Of a stretch of DNA of 64,000 nt, positions 26,734-39,037 are shown one piece after another (within the stretch, counting starts at the first letter, position 1; every line of letters starts with the position of its first letter). The notes beneath the pieces were generated by a model. It did not search any database. It had not been told where the DNA came from and saw only the letters and a program-made list of their open reading frames with translations. The DNA lies in NCBI GenBank assembly GCA_022266195.1, contig WHVY01000006.1, forward strand, positions 3,906,001-3,970,000, written 5' to 3'. The stretch comes from Tetranychus cinnabarinus (Eukaryota; Arthropoda; Arachnida; Trombidiformes; Tetranychidae). Made by a program: the position numbers and the translations under genes.

Positions 26734-29700
26734 GGTCAATCCTCTCTCTCCTCTGCATAATAATGTTGCAAACCTTTACAGGTAAAATGAAATATTTTTT
26801 TCTCTTTTCTCTTTTTCTTGCAATTCTCTAAATATGTGAAGTTCCGGTTCCTTAACTTTACGTCTTCTGTTGTTATCATTCCCTGAAGACGATCAAGGGA
26901 ATTGATAAAAATGCAGAGAAAAATATGATTCTTAAAAAAAGAGGAAAAGGTCATAACTTTCTTTTTCGCCCTTCGCCCTTCGCTTCGCCTTTATTCACTC
27001 TTTAAGACCTTGAACTTTTCTATCAAATACATTTGTCTAATCAGTATGAACATTTCATGGTCCAATGATAATCTTTTCAAGAGAAGACCTTTTCATAATT
27101 TGTTTATTACTTTGTACAACTTTCCTCATAATTATAGCTCATTGTGTCCATCATTTACCTCGCTTTTCCAGGTAATAAAGTTCGACTCTAAAGATTCGCA
27201 CATTTTACCAGTTTAGTCATGAAGGTCTTGTTGCTCGTCAAGTCTCATGAGCCAGTAATTCCAAGTTTCAGAGAAGAATTTTTTTTCTTCAAAATTTTTT
27301 CAAAGTTTTTTTGAGATGAAACAATCAAAGAATGCTCAAGTTTGGAAATTTAATTTTCATGGGAAACTCGATTTTTGGGTTTAATCGAATGAAAAATGAC
27401 GATCATTTAAGGAAAGCAAACATTGAAAGTGAAATCAAATTACAAATTGAGCCTTTTGTGCATTCAGTTTATTGTTCATTTAATAACCTGAACAGGTTTC
27501 ATAATGAAGTGTAGTTGTTGGTATTGCACTTTACAATGGTTTACATGAAAAAAAAGTTACCGCAACAAAAAAAACATTTATTTTCGCTGTTTAAATGTAC
27601 GATTGTAAATGAGCAGAAAGGGTAAAATGATGAGGATGATGGAGAAGATGAAAGGTGAGAGATTTGATACAATCAAATATGACAACTGTTTGTTCCAATT
27701 GTAAAACAACTTTTTCTTTACTTCTTTTTACCTTTCAACCCTTTTCACTCTTCAACTCGCGTTACAGTTTACCGGTAAAATATACATTTGCTGTTGAAAA
27801 GCGATATAATTTGATGATATTTCACACATATTTCATTCGCTATCTTCATAATGAAACCACAGAGAAAAAAACAGTTTTACAACTTTTTTTTGCTTGGACA
27901 ATTAAATGTTACCTGACAAGATTTTATTTCAAGAATCAGATTTATGTTACAAAAAATGAAAAAACGTGTTAACAGCATTTTCTAACAACTCAATTGTGTT
28001 AATCAAATAACTCAAATTGCATTTCATTTAACCGTTCAAAGGCCAAAGCCAAGTCGAGAAAATCGTAAAAATGACTTTACGAAACAATTGGAAAGTAACT
28101 TCAATGGAAATGTGAACACACAAAGATTTGAACAGAACTTTGAAAACTCCTTCGAAGAGACATCGAGATATGGAAATCAGATAAACTGTGAGATTCATTA
28201 GTTGAAATTGATCCAAATTGACCGAGTTCGAATCAACATCGAATTTCGATTAAAAATTATTTCGATTCTAATGATCGTTGAAGCTAAAATTAACTTTGAT
28301 TAAGCATTGAAAACTCGAACTCTATTTACTATGAGTTGACTTGCGATTAACAGTGTAAAGTGAAGTGAAAATAAAGTAAACAGTTAAAGAGGGAAACTTG
28401 TTTCTTGATGAACATTGTCATTTTGCCCATTAACCTTTGGCACTCCCAAAAATATTGGCCCACAATAAGCCAAGAAGGTAGAAAAGGTTAAATGTTGAAA
28501 ACGATTAAATTTTTGAAAAATTGTTTCCTTTTTTTGAGCAGATTACAAGCTTACTGGGTTTGTTGTTGTTATTCAATGGGACAACATTGAAATCCCTTTG
28601 CAAGTGAAAAGTATTATTAGAAATGAAAAGTAAGCAAAAAAAACCTCAAACAACATGTAATACAAGAAAGTGAATAACCTTTTCCTTACCTTTTACCATG
28701 TTTCACTTTTACTTGTACTGAAGGTCAGTTTTACCCTTCTCCTATTATTAGCATGATACAAGACACAAAGGATGTTATTATTAGAGATTGATTGAAATAT
28801 GTTAATGTTGCGCGTTCGCACAATAATCATTTTGATTAATATTCACATTTCTCTCCGTTAATCTGAGCATTATTATGATAAAGCAGCAATAAGCTTTCCA
28901 AAAGAGGTTCATGTTTTCAAAGTTAAGGGGTTAACAAGATGCATAATTGTATTGACCCCTAATCAAAGGGCAGCTTCACACTCGTTTTACATTCAAGTGC
29001 ATCTGAAAAGTCGTTGCAATTAAGCCCTTCATTGAAACACATTTTCATCTCACAAGGTTTAAGCAAAATGTTTATCTAAGGTTTTAAGGCTCGAAAATCA
29101 AGATCGAGTCAAGACGCTTCTCATTTCCTTTTGTAATGTTTATTAACACCAAGTTTAGTCATCAAAATAATGACCGTTAAGGCATCAAAATGCATCTTCA
29201 CCTAAAAGAGGCTCATAAAGATGAAGTATCTTGACTATTCAGTAAACGGTAAACATTTACCGTTAACCATTTCAGGATTGCGAGTGTTTAATGAACACAA
29301 AAAGGTCACATAAAAAGGAAATGGCCTTTACGTTTGTTTAAATAGTAGCATTTCAATATTTACTCTCAATTCAAACATCTTTATCTCATTTGCCTGTGTG
29401 AATCTGTTAACCATCTTTCACCAATCAAGTAGACTTATTGAATTGGATGGTTAAACCATTGACTAAATTATTTCTCATCAAGATTATTAATCAAATGGAC
29501 ATTTCAGGTAAATAATGGTAAAGGATGTTGGTCTTGATGATGAGCAAATGAAGACGAGTGATTGTTGAAGCAAATTTGTCTTCAAATGTTTCATTTAATA
29601 CTCAAAGGTCTTCACTGATCAAATAGACACATTTTCACCCAAAAATGGACAAAATTTATATTCACATTTGAATCATTATTCGCATCACTGGCTATCATAA

Positions 29701-30424
29701 TAATTGCATAACCATTACTATTATTGTCATTATTATTATGGTTATTGCCATTTTCCCATCAAGTCCCAGTTTCAAGCAAAAAGAAAGGTAACAACACACC
29801 TAAACATCGTTTTTTTTTCTTACCTGTATAATATCAACTATTATCTGATGTACACATTGAAATAAAAGCAATAAAAATGTCCATAAAATATCTTGCAAGA
29901 AAAGTAAGAAAAGAGAAAGAAATATATAATTGGTTAACAAAGAAGACGAAGGAGAAGAAATTATTTTGTGTACATTTTTTTTCGAGGAACCACACGGTTT
30001 TTATTATCATCATTATTTGTTGGGACACAGTCAAAATTGTCATGTTATTGGGATTGAAATGATGATGACAATAGAAAGACGTTTCTTAAGATTTGCGGCT
30101 TTCCGGGTTATTAAATCTTATTCATGATAATTCATTTTTGTTTTTCATCTTTTTTCTCTCCTTCTTTACCTTTACCTTTACCAATTTTAACCTACATGAT
30201 ACAAGAATTATAACCTTTTCTCATTCAGCTCAACTTTTTGCTTCTCTTAAAGCAAGTGAGCAACAAAAATGGATATGCTTCATGATTTCAATTTGTAAAA
30301 ATAACATTCAGCATTGGTCTATTTTTTCAATGAGATCATTTCACATGAAAAAAACTATATTTCTTCAAATGTCTATTGCAACTTTGCTTCATTCACACAA
30401 CTTGATGTTATGTAAAATGTTTAA

Positions 30425-30492
30425 TCTCTGGTAGTCTAGTGGTTAGTACCTTTAAGGCTGTGTTGTTGCAAGCCTCCTTGTTTGATCACTTA
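30425..30492 (+). pseudogene. tRNA-like relic (tRNA-Glu-like 5' half) or SINE head
   Basis: The sequence TCTCTGGTAGTCTAGTGGTTAG resembles the acceptor strand, D arm and internal A box of eukaryotic tRNA-Glu genes. The expected B box is degenerate (TTGTTTGATCA where GGTTCGANTCC would be) and there is no 3' acceptor strand to pair with the start. It is therefore not a working tRNA; a tRNA-derived SINE fragment or decayed tRNA is possible, and chance resemblance is not excluded. Confidence 0.3.
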
Positions 30493-30495
30493 TTA

Positions 30496-33400
30496 TTGGG
30501 TCCATTGATTTACATTGTTTGTGGTCAGTGTTGACCTTAACTATTGTTGACAGCATCTAAACGGCTCGTAGTTGACAGGTAAATAAAACTTTCACCAATT
30601 GTATTATTGGATCGAAGAATGAAAAAAAGAAAGTTTTCGTTGAAACCTTTTCATGTTTGACCTAAATTCTTGAGCTGTAAATAAAGGTAAATTAACATTC
30701 TGAAATATGATTCCAATTGAATATTTTTCCTGCAAAAAAATTACTCAGCTTCCATTGTTCACATAATAATAAAGATGCAATAATTTTCAGTTTATTTACT
30801 AATTTTATCAATTGATTCCTTAAAACGGAAACTGAAAATTTTGTTTATTACGACTAGCAGCATTTTGTATTGTTATTATTCATAATGAGCATCAAATAAT
30901 TTGCTAATGAGCCTGAAAATTGATATTAGTATTTCAATATCAATGCAAGGTTGGAATGGATTCGCATTTTTGTTCACCTTTTTCCGTTCATTTTATTAGT
31001 GGGTAACCACAGGTCAGTAGGCTTGGATTATGAAGTAAGCTTTGATTATTTCACCTTATTGTTCAATCGTTTTGTTGATGTTGTATTATTAATGTTTTAT
31101 TGTCTGGAAAAAGGCTGACAATATTGTCGATGATATATATTTTTTGTTGGAGGCAGGTTTGATCAATGTAAAAACCTTGACTGGACAAAGCTCATGATGA
31201 CAGTTGAATTTGGGTCAATCTTTTGCCTTCACCATTTAGATTTAATTTGAAATGTATTTACCTTTTTTTTACCTAAAGGGCGTATGAGATGAACTAACAA
31301 TATTACGTGTTGATTGTTATAAATTTACCTTGTTCACTCGCCTTTACAATTACAGTTATAGCCATTGTTAATGGTTGTCTTGTTCACTGTAAAATGTAAG
31401 GTTAACCTTTCTGTCTGAGTAAACCCTTTTCACTTTTCAATACTATTTCTTGTTCGTCTTCTTGAAATTAAAAGTTGAATCCAGTTGCTTTGGATTTAAT
31501 TGTTGAGCAATTGGTCTGTCTTGTTGATATGTTGATATGATTGTTGTCATCCCAGGTTACTTGATACCTAATAATATATAAATAAAGGATTAAATTGTAT
31601 TACATTTAAGAGGCGTTTACATGTTATTAGGAATCAATCGATGATTGTCTCTCCATGTTGCTGTTAATATTTTACAATCAAACTGTATTTAGCTATAATC
31701 TTTGGACATCTTTGATTCTCCTTCTCCTCTCCTTTTTGCCATCAACTCTCAATAAAGGGAAACTGCGAAGATGCTGAGTTTTGATGTTGTTGATGATACT
31801 GATGAGGATGGTGATGATGAACTGAAAAGTAAATAGAGAAAGAGAAAAATGAGAAAAATGAAAGTGAAGGTTTCTTCTGAATAGTAATACAAAACAACAC
31901 ATTGGACTTGGGATAAGAAACTGTCAATCATTCAATGTTTAATCCTTCCTTGGCGATTAAATGTCGATTCATATTTACGTTTACCATTTTAAGACTTGCC
32001 TTTTATATTTCATAAATGGAAAGGAAATTTCAATCACATAATAATAATAGAAATAATGGTAATAATCAAGAATAATAACACTGGTGGGTCACGCTATTAA
32101 CAGTTGATGAAAAAACAGTTAACCTTAAACATGTTTAATACTTTCTCTACTTTTACTTGGTCTCATCAAAGCTTTCAACTTACCTTTTCTTATTAACTAA
32201 ACAGATGAACATGAATAACTGTGATCTTGTTGGTAAATTGAACAAACAATTAAAAATAACTATAAATGTAATCTGCAAAATTTTCAGTTAACTGATATTA
32301 AAATTTGCGGCACAAAAATTTAAAATTTAACTGGCAAACAGTAACGATGGTGATGATGTTTCTTAATCTTGAAGGCGCCAATTTTAGCTTTCTTATTGTT
32401 AATGTAACTCATTTTGTCATCTTAACATTGTTCAGTCAAATTCAGCATTGTACTTTTTTTTATTTGTTTTTCAACGGTAAACCGAATGATTAGATAATGA
32501 TCTGGTCTTTATTATTTGATTTGCTGCTTTCCTCCATATTAACGGACTTGAATTACATTCTCAAGGGACTGAAGGGATCGTCTTCATTATCTGGTTACCA
32601 TTGTTATCCATTATTGTACTATTTTTCAAACGTAACTTAACCTGTCTACATTTTGCCCCTTCTTGTCGTTATATTATTCAATTATTTCCATTTTTCTCCT
32701 CTTTCCCTGTGAGTCTTAATATGTTCTACTATCTGTCTAACAATGTATTTTTATATATTTTTTACTATTTCACATGGAAACAGGTAATATCTGACTATCG
32801 TTTGATGGTGAAATAAGGTTGGCAAAGATTAGGCAAGGAGTAAAACTCTAGATTGTGGTAAATGATAAAATCTATTTATTTGGCCAATTTAACTATTTCT
32901 TTTCTCTATTTTACTTTCATATTCAGATTCAATTTGGAGCTGCGGTACCATATTATGCTGATCTTTTCTGTTGATTAGATAGTAATCATTCTACATTTAG
33001 TTCAATGCTGATTGACTGCTTTGCATTCTCCTTACATCACCGTTTTGTTTGGGCTTCTCGATTCGCTGTCTTTTTGCTTCGTGACAAATGGACACTTTTA
33101 TTTTTTTTGTTATATCAAGAATTGTGAAATTGCCAATTTGATTATTTGACAGTTTCTTCAATTATGTGGGTTTGTAAACGTTTTACTTAACCTTTTTTGA
33201 TCACTTTTTAGGATCTGAGTTTTTTTTCTAGTATTGTTATTGATTTAGCATAATCTGGCTTATTTTTCGTCATGTTGTCAACTTTGTTGTTCAGTGTTAT
33301 GTCAATTTACTTTCTGATTGAAATTTTGTCAAGCATTCATATATCCAATTTAAGTACAATTACATGTTAACTTAACGCCTTTGGCTTTAACTCTAACTAA

Positions 33401-34715
33401 AAAGGAAAAGAGAGAAAATTAACTTAAATCTATTTCATAGTTTCAAGTATGCGTCTGATTTATATTCCAATTCTGTTTATTCAAATCAAATCAATTTGAA
33501 GTATCAATATGTTTAGTTGCTTTCTACCGACCATTTACGGTTTAAAGTCAGTCGACTAGTTAAATTTAGGCAATACTTTTATAAAGATTTATTTTATTTC
33601 GAGTTCATCATTCAGTTTGAATTAACCATTCCATGATAAATTAATGATCAAACAAATGACAGAACTTATTGATCGTCCTAAAATAATCAGTAATTGTTTT
33701 CATTAATTTTTTTATTCTTACATGACATTAGATGGCAGCACAGTTTCTAATCCTCACAGTTTTTGCGGAAAAACTTTGAAACTTTAGAAACTGAAACTTT
33801 GCCGTTATCAATTGACTATCCTGAAAAGCCTCTTCTGAATTTGAAAAGCTGATTGAATTCCTAAAATTCAAGTCTTAATTTCTTTATGGAAATGCATTGG
33901 AAAAAACTTGAAACAGAATAAAAACATTGATTAATCTCTCTGGATCCAAAAAACTAGGCAACTTACTAGAACTTGTCTCCACTAGAAAACTTCATTCGTT
34001 TGATTAGCTAATTGTTTGAACTCTTTTTCTCTTTAAAAATTAATTTTAGTTCGTCTGATTGTCAATTTCGTTTTGCTCTTTATAAGATGTAGTCTTCAAT
34101 TTCCCTGCTTATAAATGTTCAGCTTTTACTCAATGATCTATTACAATACATCAGTATCTAACATCAGTTTCTTATTTTAATTTAAAAGCTCGAGTTATTA
34201 ATAAATCCAAATCTGCTTTCTTTCAAAAGTTTCAATTTTATTTGAACGGAATTAAGTCTTTCCAATTCACTTTTCTCAATTCACAGTTTATAATTCAATT
34301 TAATCTAAAATTTAAACTTGATTATTCCGAATTAAAGATTGTTTTCTGAGAATTCAAATTTTCGGAGATTTGAATTTAGCTGCAAAAAAATCTACAATTT
34401 TTAAGACTCTAAAGTATAACTTGAAATAATTTGACTTAATTAGAAATAAATGTTGTCGATTTCAACTAGTGATTGAGATATTTAATTACAAATCATATAT
34501 TTAAATAATATGGAATACAAAATTGAGTAATTACAATTATAAAAATATGAAAGTGTTTTTACAATAGATGGCAGTAATTTTTTTACATGTGAACATTTTC
34601 AATTTGTTGTCATGTTGATGTTTTATAAATTGCATTTTTGTGTCCGCAGTGTCCATTAATTTTTATTTTTTGTTTTCTTTCTCATAGATGACCATTTATT
34701 TTAGTCCAAAATTTG
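30496..34715. other. gene-poor region, second part
   Basis: Continuation of the gene-free stretch up to the spätzle-like gene. Three overlapping minus-strand frames at 31693-31931 read the same low-complexity DNA and are not credible genes. A 3' UTR of the spätzle-like gene occupies the right edge; AATAAA on the minus strand lies at 34695-34700. Confidence 0.45.
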
Positions 34716-36580
34716 TTATTGTTTAAAGATCTTCAAGCACCGACAAACACAGCAAGATGGAAATAAAAACCAATCCATGAAAATTCCTTTGCAATCATCA
34801 TCTGGATCATAAGCGAGTAAACGATGCCATTTATATTTTTGTTCACAAGTGCAATCTTTATTACATCTACTGGTTTGTGATGTGCTGTAAAAAAAGGAAA
34901 TCAATAAGTAAATTGTGGATATTTCATTTGTTGATGTGAATTCAATTTGGAGTCATGCAAATTTATACTCACCGGCAAACTTCTTGTTGTATCGCCTGTT
35001 GTAAATGCTGAGTATTGACCACAGCTCGGATTTTACCTGCTGAATTGGCTGCCCAATAAGGAGTTACAATTTCAACATTGGATTCACACGAATCAATTCT
35101 GGACAAAAATACAATGGATGAGAAAATATAGTTGGTTAAATTGTTATCGTCAATTGATTGCTCATAGAGTCTGCCCATGCAAACATCAACTATACAGTTG
35201 CTGGTAAATAAAATGGTTTAGTTAAAGTTTAATAGCTACATATCTATCCTAGTTAGCTTTGTTCAGTCAAATTGTCTGAATCTAGATAATCATCTCTGTC
35301 TCATTCAGGTCAACTTATACAATATTTTTCTACCAATCTCTTTATGTGCAGGTAACCAAATACGTGAAATATTGGAAAATAATTGGCATTATTCTGCGTT
35401 ATTATTGACAAAATTTAATAAGCACAGTGCTTCTACAAGGAAACAACAAAAGGAGTCTCAAAGAAATAACATTATTTGCGGTTATCCCATTGTAGTGCTA
35501 TTGAATTATTTTCCAGGCCGATTCAAGCTCTTGTTAAGTGTTCAGTCAAAATCTTGTCTTACATTTTTACCTGCTTTTCATTTTGTTCATCGTTTGACTT
35601 CTCTTACTAACCCTCACTCTCTCCTACATCTTCATTTTAACCTGTAATAGGTTTCTATAATAATCAAAAGAGAGAGAGAGAGAGGAAAACGTGATCTCCA
35701 GGCTGACCACAAGAGCAATATGAAAAGAAAGTCCATTCTAAAACTCGCTAGTAAAAGATAATTATGATGACTTACAACAAAGTTAAAGACAGAAAGATAC
35801 TTTTATCCATTTTTCTCATTGCTCTTCAGATTATTTGTGCCTATTTTCATCTTCATCCATTGAAAGGTACAACAAATAATTGTTTAAAGTCTCATAAGCC
35901 TTGTTAAAGCAATTACGATTAATTAGTTTTCAGAAAATATTTATCCTAAATATTTAGACATTTTAAAAAGAGCTTAGATTCTGAAATCGGGCAAAGTTTT
36001 GGAATCATTTTTGGACTTACCTGTTATCATTGAATTCTTCATAACTAGATCTTGGAACTCGAACTTTACTTTTTTTATCAGCTTGATTATCCAAATTTAA
36101 ATGATCATCAATTTCTCCATCAAATAACTGTGATAAATTTTCTCCAAACATTCGTTTTATCAAAGCTTTATTTTCCTCTATGTAAGTTTCAATGTTTTTC
36201 CTGTAAAACAGTTAAATGTTGGTGTTATTTTCAATTTGCTTTAACATTATGGAAGCTTGAATATATCATAACAATATCGTATGAAAATACAATATTAAAA
36301 TTTTGATTAACGAAATTAATTACCTTGGATAAATTTGACCGGGTGAACCACAATAAAGTTGATTACTTTTCTTAACACATGGATATCCTCTAACAATTTG
36401 ATTAACATTACTATTAAAAGGTGTAAATGATGAAGAATGGTCAGTCGATGATGATTCTGAAGATGATATTGATGTATCATTTGATGAATGTACATTGATG
36501 GTTTCACTTGCCAAGATTTTGATAAAAGTGAATGTAACTAGTAAAAAAGAGGTTAAACAGAGGCTTTTGTAGGTAATCAT
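34716..36580 (-). CDS. spz: spätzle-like secreted cystine-knot cytokine, four exons
   Basis: Exons at 36580-36324, 36200-36021, 35098-34973 and 34884-34716 join in consistent phase (2,2,2) into 243 residues, each junction having GT...AG. The product starts with a hydrophobic signal peptide (about residues 5-24). A Ser/Asp-rich prodomain follows, then a basic stretch VRVPR that may be the processing site. The C-terminal cystine-knot domain has DSC, the block GKIRAVVNTQHLQQAIQQEVC, then RCNKDCTC, KWHRLLAYDP and FPSCCVCRC. The VNT...QQAIQ.E.C and FPS.C.C patterns are those of spätzle proteins, the Toll-receptor ligands activated by protease cleavage in the extracellular space. Which spätzle paralogue this is cannot be decided. 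The second intron (36020-35099, 922 bp) shows no gene. An exon missed by eye is unlikely because the phases close exactly. Confidence 0.88.
35669..35684 (+). repeat. (AG)n microsatellite in the spätzle-like intron
   Basis: Pure AG dinucleotides in the 922-bp intron. Confidence 0.85.
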
Positions 36581-37071
36581 CCAAAAAGATTCATGGAAAC
36601 GGTTAATCAGACCAAATCAACAGGTATTATAGTAATTAATCGCAATATCATTGAACACAAAAGGTAAAGAGTTAATTATCAGGTAACAATAATTAAACAT
36701 TAAACAAAAATCAACAGATCCAAAGGATAAAATTAAATTAAACCGTACAATTTGTATTTCTTTGCAAAGTAAACAGTAACATTGAAAAAAAGTAAAGGTT
36801 TTTGATAAGGTGAACTATGAGAATATAATTCGCCTGGAAAAAAAGAACAAAATGTTCAAGTTTAAGTCTCAAAGTTGGCAGGTAAAGTGATAGAAGAGGA
36901 AAAAGAAGAAGACCAAGATGATAATGATGATGAGAGAGTGAGATGAGTGAAAGTCATGATGAAGATGGCGAGAATGTAAAGCGACTCTGTGTGCATTTTC
37001 ATTTGTTGCCGTGGGAAATGATTATGTTGATATTTATTGGGAATAAGAAGTAGATGTAAGATGATGGTCAA

Positions 37072-37090
37072 GAGGAGGAGGAGGAGGAGG
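37072..37090 (+). repeat. (AGG)6 microsatellite
   Basis: Pure AGG triplets. Confidence 0.85.
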
Positions 37091-37345
37091 CTTAAAAGGT
37101 TACCGAGGTAGAGGGGGAGGTCGAGGCACACCCTGAATTCTGTAAACAGAAAAAAGGTAACCATGATTCGGGGGCGTCTGTTGAAGCTTCATCATCATAC
37201 TTTCTCGTACCTTACACATTACCCTCACCATCATCTTTAAGCGTCTGGATAACCAGTCACGATCTCATCAAGAGCCGAGCTTTATCAGTTTTTAACAATC
37301 ACTTTTACCTCTAATTTGCCAAACTAACATAGTCATGTTTCTTAC

Positions 37346-37379
37346 TAATAATAATAATATTCATCATCATCATCATCAT
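37346..37379 (+). repeat. (TAA)n followed by (TCA)n microsatellites
   Basis: Four TAA-type triplets, then six TCA triplets. The His-rich frame over it is an artefact. Confidence 0.8.
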
Positions 37380-37929
37380 TATCATCAATTTTTTTTCCTC
37401 TCAGTTTATTTCGTTCTTCCTAATCCACCATTGAAGCCGTCTTTAACTTTGCCGTCTCTTGTCCTTTTTTTATCGTCTCACTTTCATCATCAGCAAGTTG
37501 CTCTGTACGATATTTGCTAAAATATGGAGGAGTATTAATTTTACTTGATTGCTGTCAGTGGTCATCACAGTATTTTAACTAATTTCATGTTTCATTTCTT
37601 CCATATCCAGTTTGAGCTCGTGAATCTCTTTCTTTTGTTTCTCAATGACATAACCGCTCATTTCCTTTTTTAACAAGTCTCACGATTTTTGGCCAAATTC
37701 TTGTAAAATAAAGTATCTTCCTTCAACTCTCTTCTTTACTCACTTGTCTTCTTTATTTTTTACCTGAGTTGCACAGTCCACCAGAAAGATTAAAAAGAGC
37801 CTTAAGGAGGTTTTTTTAAGTTAAAACGAATTACATGGTATCAATGATTCGTTCTTGCTTTATTTTAAAGTTCATTAAATTTCTATTGGTTTTGTACAAC
37901 CTATTTATTTAAGAGATGTAATTCACTAT

Positions 37930-38214
37930 TTAATTGTCATATTGAATCTTGATTGGTTCCTCAAGCTTGAATCCTTCTTGGCTTTTGAAAGTAATCTTGT
38001 CCTCCTCATCTTTCTTTACACCAAATTGATTTGCGATTCTTTCCATTTCGGCTTTCATTAGCGCATTTGCTTGGGCATCAGACTCAATGAAATCACCCTT
38101 CTTTTTAAATTCAGAAATCTTATCCAAAAACAATTTCTGAATAGAATCCGTGGCAGTGGCAAGACCTCTAGCATTGATGGCAGTTCCTCGAAAGATGATT
38201 CTTGAAAGAGACAT
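37930..38214 (-). CDS. ATPsynCF6: mitochondrial ATP synthase coupling factor 6
   Basis: A 94-residue protein. The N-terminus (about 1-20) is basic, Ser/Ala-rich and free of acids, as a mitochondrial targeting peptide should be. It is followed by DSIQKLFLDKISEFKKK, matching the DPIQKLF.DKIREY start of mature F6, and by FKSQEGFKLEEP like the F6 C-terminus. F6 is a small subunit of the peripheral stalk linking F1 and Fo on the matrix side of the inner membrane. The ATG is preceded by TTTGTAGAAA, so a 5' UTR intron (38333-38218; donor GTAAGT after 38334) probably ends just before the start. The gene lies head to head with the Obg GTPase, whose first 45 residues copy this protein. Length and ends agree with the family. 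Confidence 0.88.
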   Translation of the reverse strand: MSLSRIIFRGTAINARGLATATDSIQKLFLDKISEFKKKGDFIESDAQANALMKAEMERIANQFGVKKDEEDKITFKSQEGFKLEEPIKIQYDN

Positions 38215-38217
38215 TTT

Positions 38218-38333
38218 CTACAAAGGGCAAAAAATCAAAACATTAATCAAGGTTGAACATCGGACGACAAGGTCGGACATGCATTTAAATTAATTCATTT
38301 AAAAATCTAGATGAAACCAGGAAAAAGACTTAC
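38218..38333 (-). other. probable 5' UTR intron of coupling factor 6
   Basis: On the minus strand GTAAGTCTTTTTCC follows AAATTTGTTAAAG, and TTTGTAG ends three bases before the ATG. Phase does not test it because it is noncoding; it is supported by splice consensus only. Confidence 0.6.
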
Positions 38334-38508
38334 CTTTAACAAATTAAAACACACTTCACAAAGCAAATAATGTGATAATTAAATAATAATTTCAGGAATA
38401 ATCAAACAATTAGTTGATTAGGTTGTAAATTTGTATCACTGCAAAACAACAACAAATCCTGTAATACAAATCATTTACACTACAGAGAGCTACTGCGGTC
38501 TTGCGGCA

Positions 38509-38568
38509 CAAGCAGTAAATTACAGATTAAAGGAGCGGTTTTTTTAAACTTATTTCACAAGTAATTTT
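38509..38568 (+). repeat. left arm of promoter inverted repeat
   Basis: Pairs with 38706-38767 at roughly 75-80% by eye. Core shared word GTAAATTACAGA. Confidence 0.7.
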
Positions 38569-38705
38569 TTTAGTTACAGATTAAAGCTCGATTTTGATTC
38601 AATTGTTATTTTTTTGGTTGTTGATACTTCGTAAAACCTTCATCCATAAAGTTTCATGCGACGGAAATCATTAATTATTTGTTTGAGTGGAATTAACAAC
38701 GACGT

Positions 38706-38767
38706 GAAAATAATTTGGGAAATAAAGTTTGAAAAACCCGCTTCTTAATTCTGTAATTTACTCTTTG
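38706..38767 (-). repeat. right arm of promoter inverted repeat
   Basis: Reverse-complement match of 38509-38568, with a few single-base indels. Confidence 0.7.
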
Positions 38768-39037
38768 CTCTTGCTACAAGCGTTGTTATTTGTTTACATG
38801 TGAAAAAAATGTTTTACTGTTTAATAAATTGTTGATTTGCCATTTAATCAACTAGAAAACTATAAGTTGATTACTCTTGAAATTGTAATTTAATATTATG
38901 TCGACTGTTGTGTTTATAAACTGTTAATTGTAAGTTTTTTCTAAGATTTTGCTTTGTCGTAATTTCTTGTATTTGTTTAACCCGCAAAATTAACTTCAAA
39001 CTTTGATTAATGTTTTGATTTTTTTTCATTGTAGAAA

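Larger units (their letters stand above)
9901..30424. other. gene-poor region, first part
   Basis: About 20.5 kb in which no frame on either strand shows domain-like protein sequence or a pair of plausible exons. Many frames of 60-120 codons exist but have low-complexity or random composition. It contains microsatellites (listed separately) and frequent AGGTAAA/TTTACCT words. It may hold cis-regulatory elements of the snail-family gene or noncoding transcripts; nothing in the sequence proves either. Confidence 0.5.
36581..37929. other. intergenic region between the spätzle-like and coupling factor genes
   Basis: Upstream of the spätzle-like start and downstream of the coupling factor stop. 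The Leu/Ser-rich minus-strand frame at 36862-37164 reads GGA/GAT repeats and is rejected. An (AGG)n run lies at 37072-37090 and TAA/TCA triplet runs at 37346-37379. AATAAA on the minus strand at 37904-37909 is a candidate poly(A) signal for coupling factor 6. Confidence 0.55.
38335..39034. promoter_or_regulatory. palindromic bidirectional promoter between coupling factor 6 and the Obg GTPase
   Basis: About 0.7 kb separates the two divergent genes. Its middle contains an imperfect inverted repeat: 38509-38568 matches the reverse complement of 38706-38767 over about 60 bases, sharing GTAAATTACAGA, TTAA, AGCGG, TTTTT and AAACTT.ATTTC. The axis of symmetry (about 38638) nearly coincides with the midpoint of the two start codons (38626). 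The GTPase side ends with CATTGTAG followed by AAAATG, the same junction as on the coupling factor side, so a matching 5' UTR intron is likely. Confidence 0.65.

Noticed and set aside
27655..27972. 105-codon + strand frame
   Set aside because: Phe/Thr-rich random-looking sequence in AT-rich DNA.
31693..31931. three overlapping minus-strand frames
   Set aside because: All three frames of the same low-complexity DNA are open, which shows lack of stops rather than coding.
35372..35647. 91-codon + strand frame
   Set aside because: Lies antisense within the second intron of the spätzle-like gene; no features.
36862..37164. 100-codon minus-strand Leu/Ser-rich frame that looks like a membrane protein
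   Set aside because: Produced by GGA/GAT repeats read in reverse.
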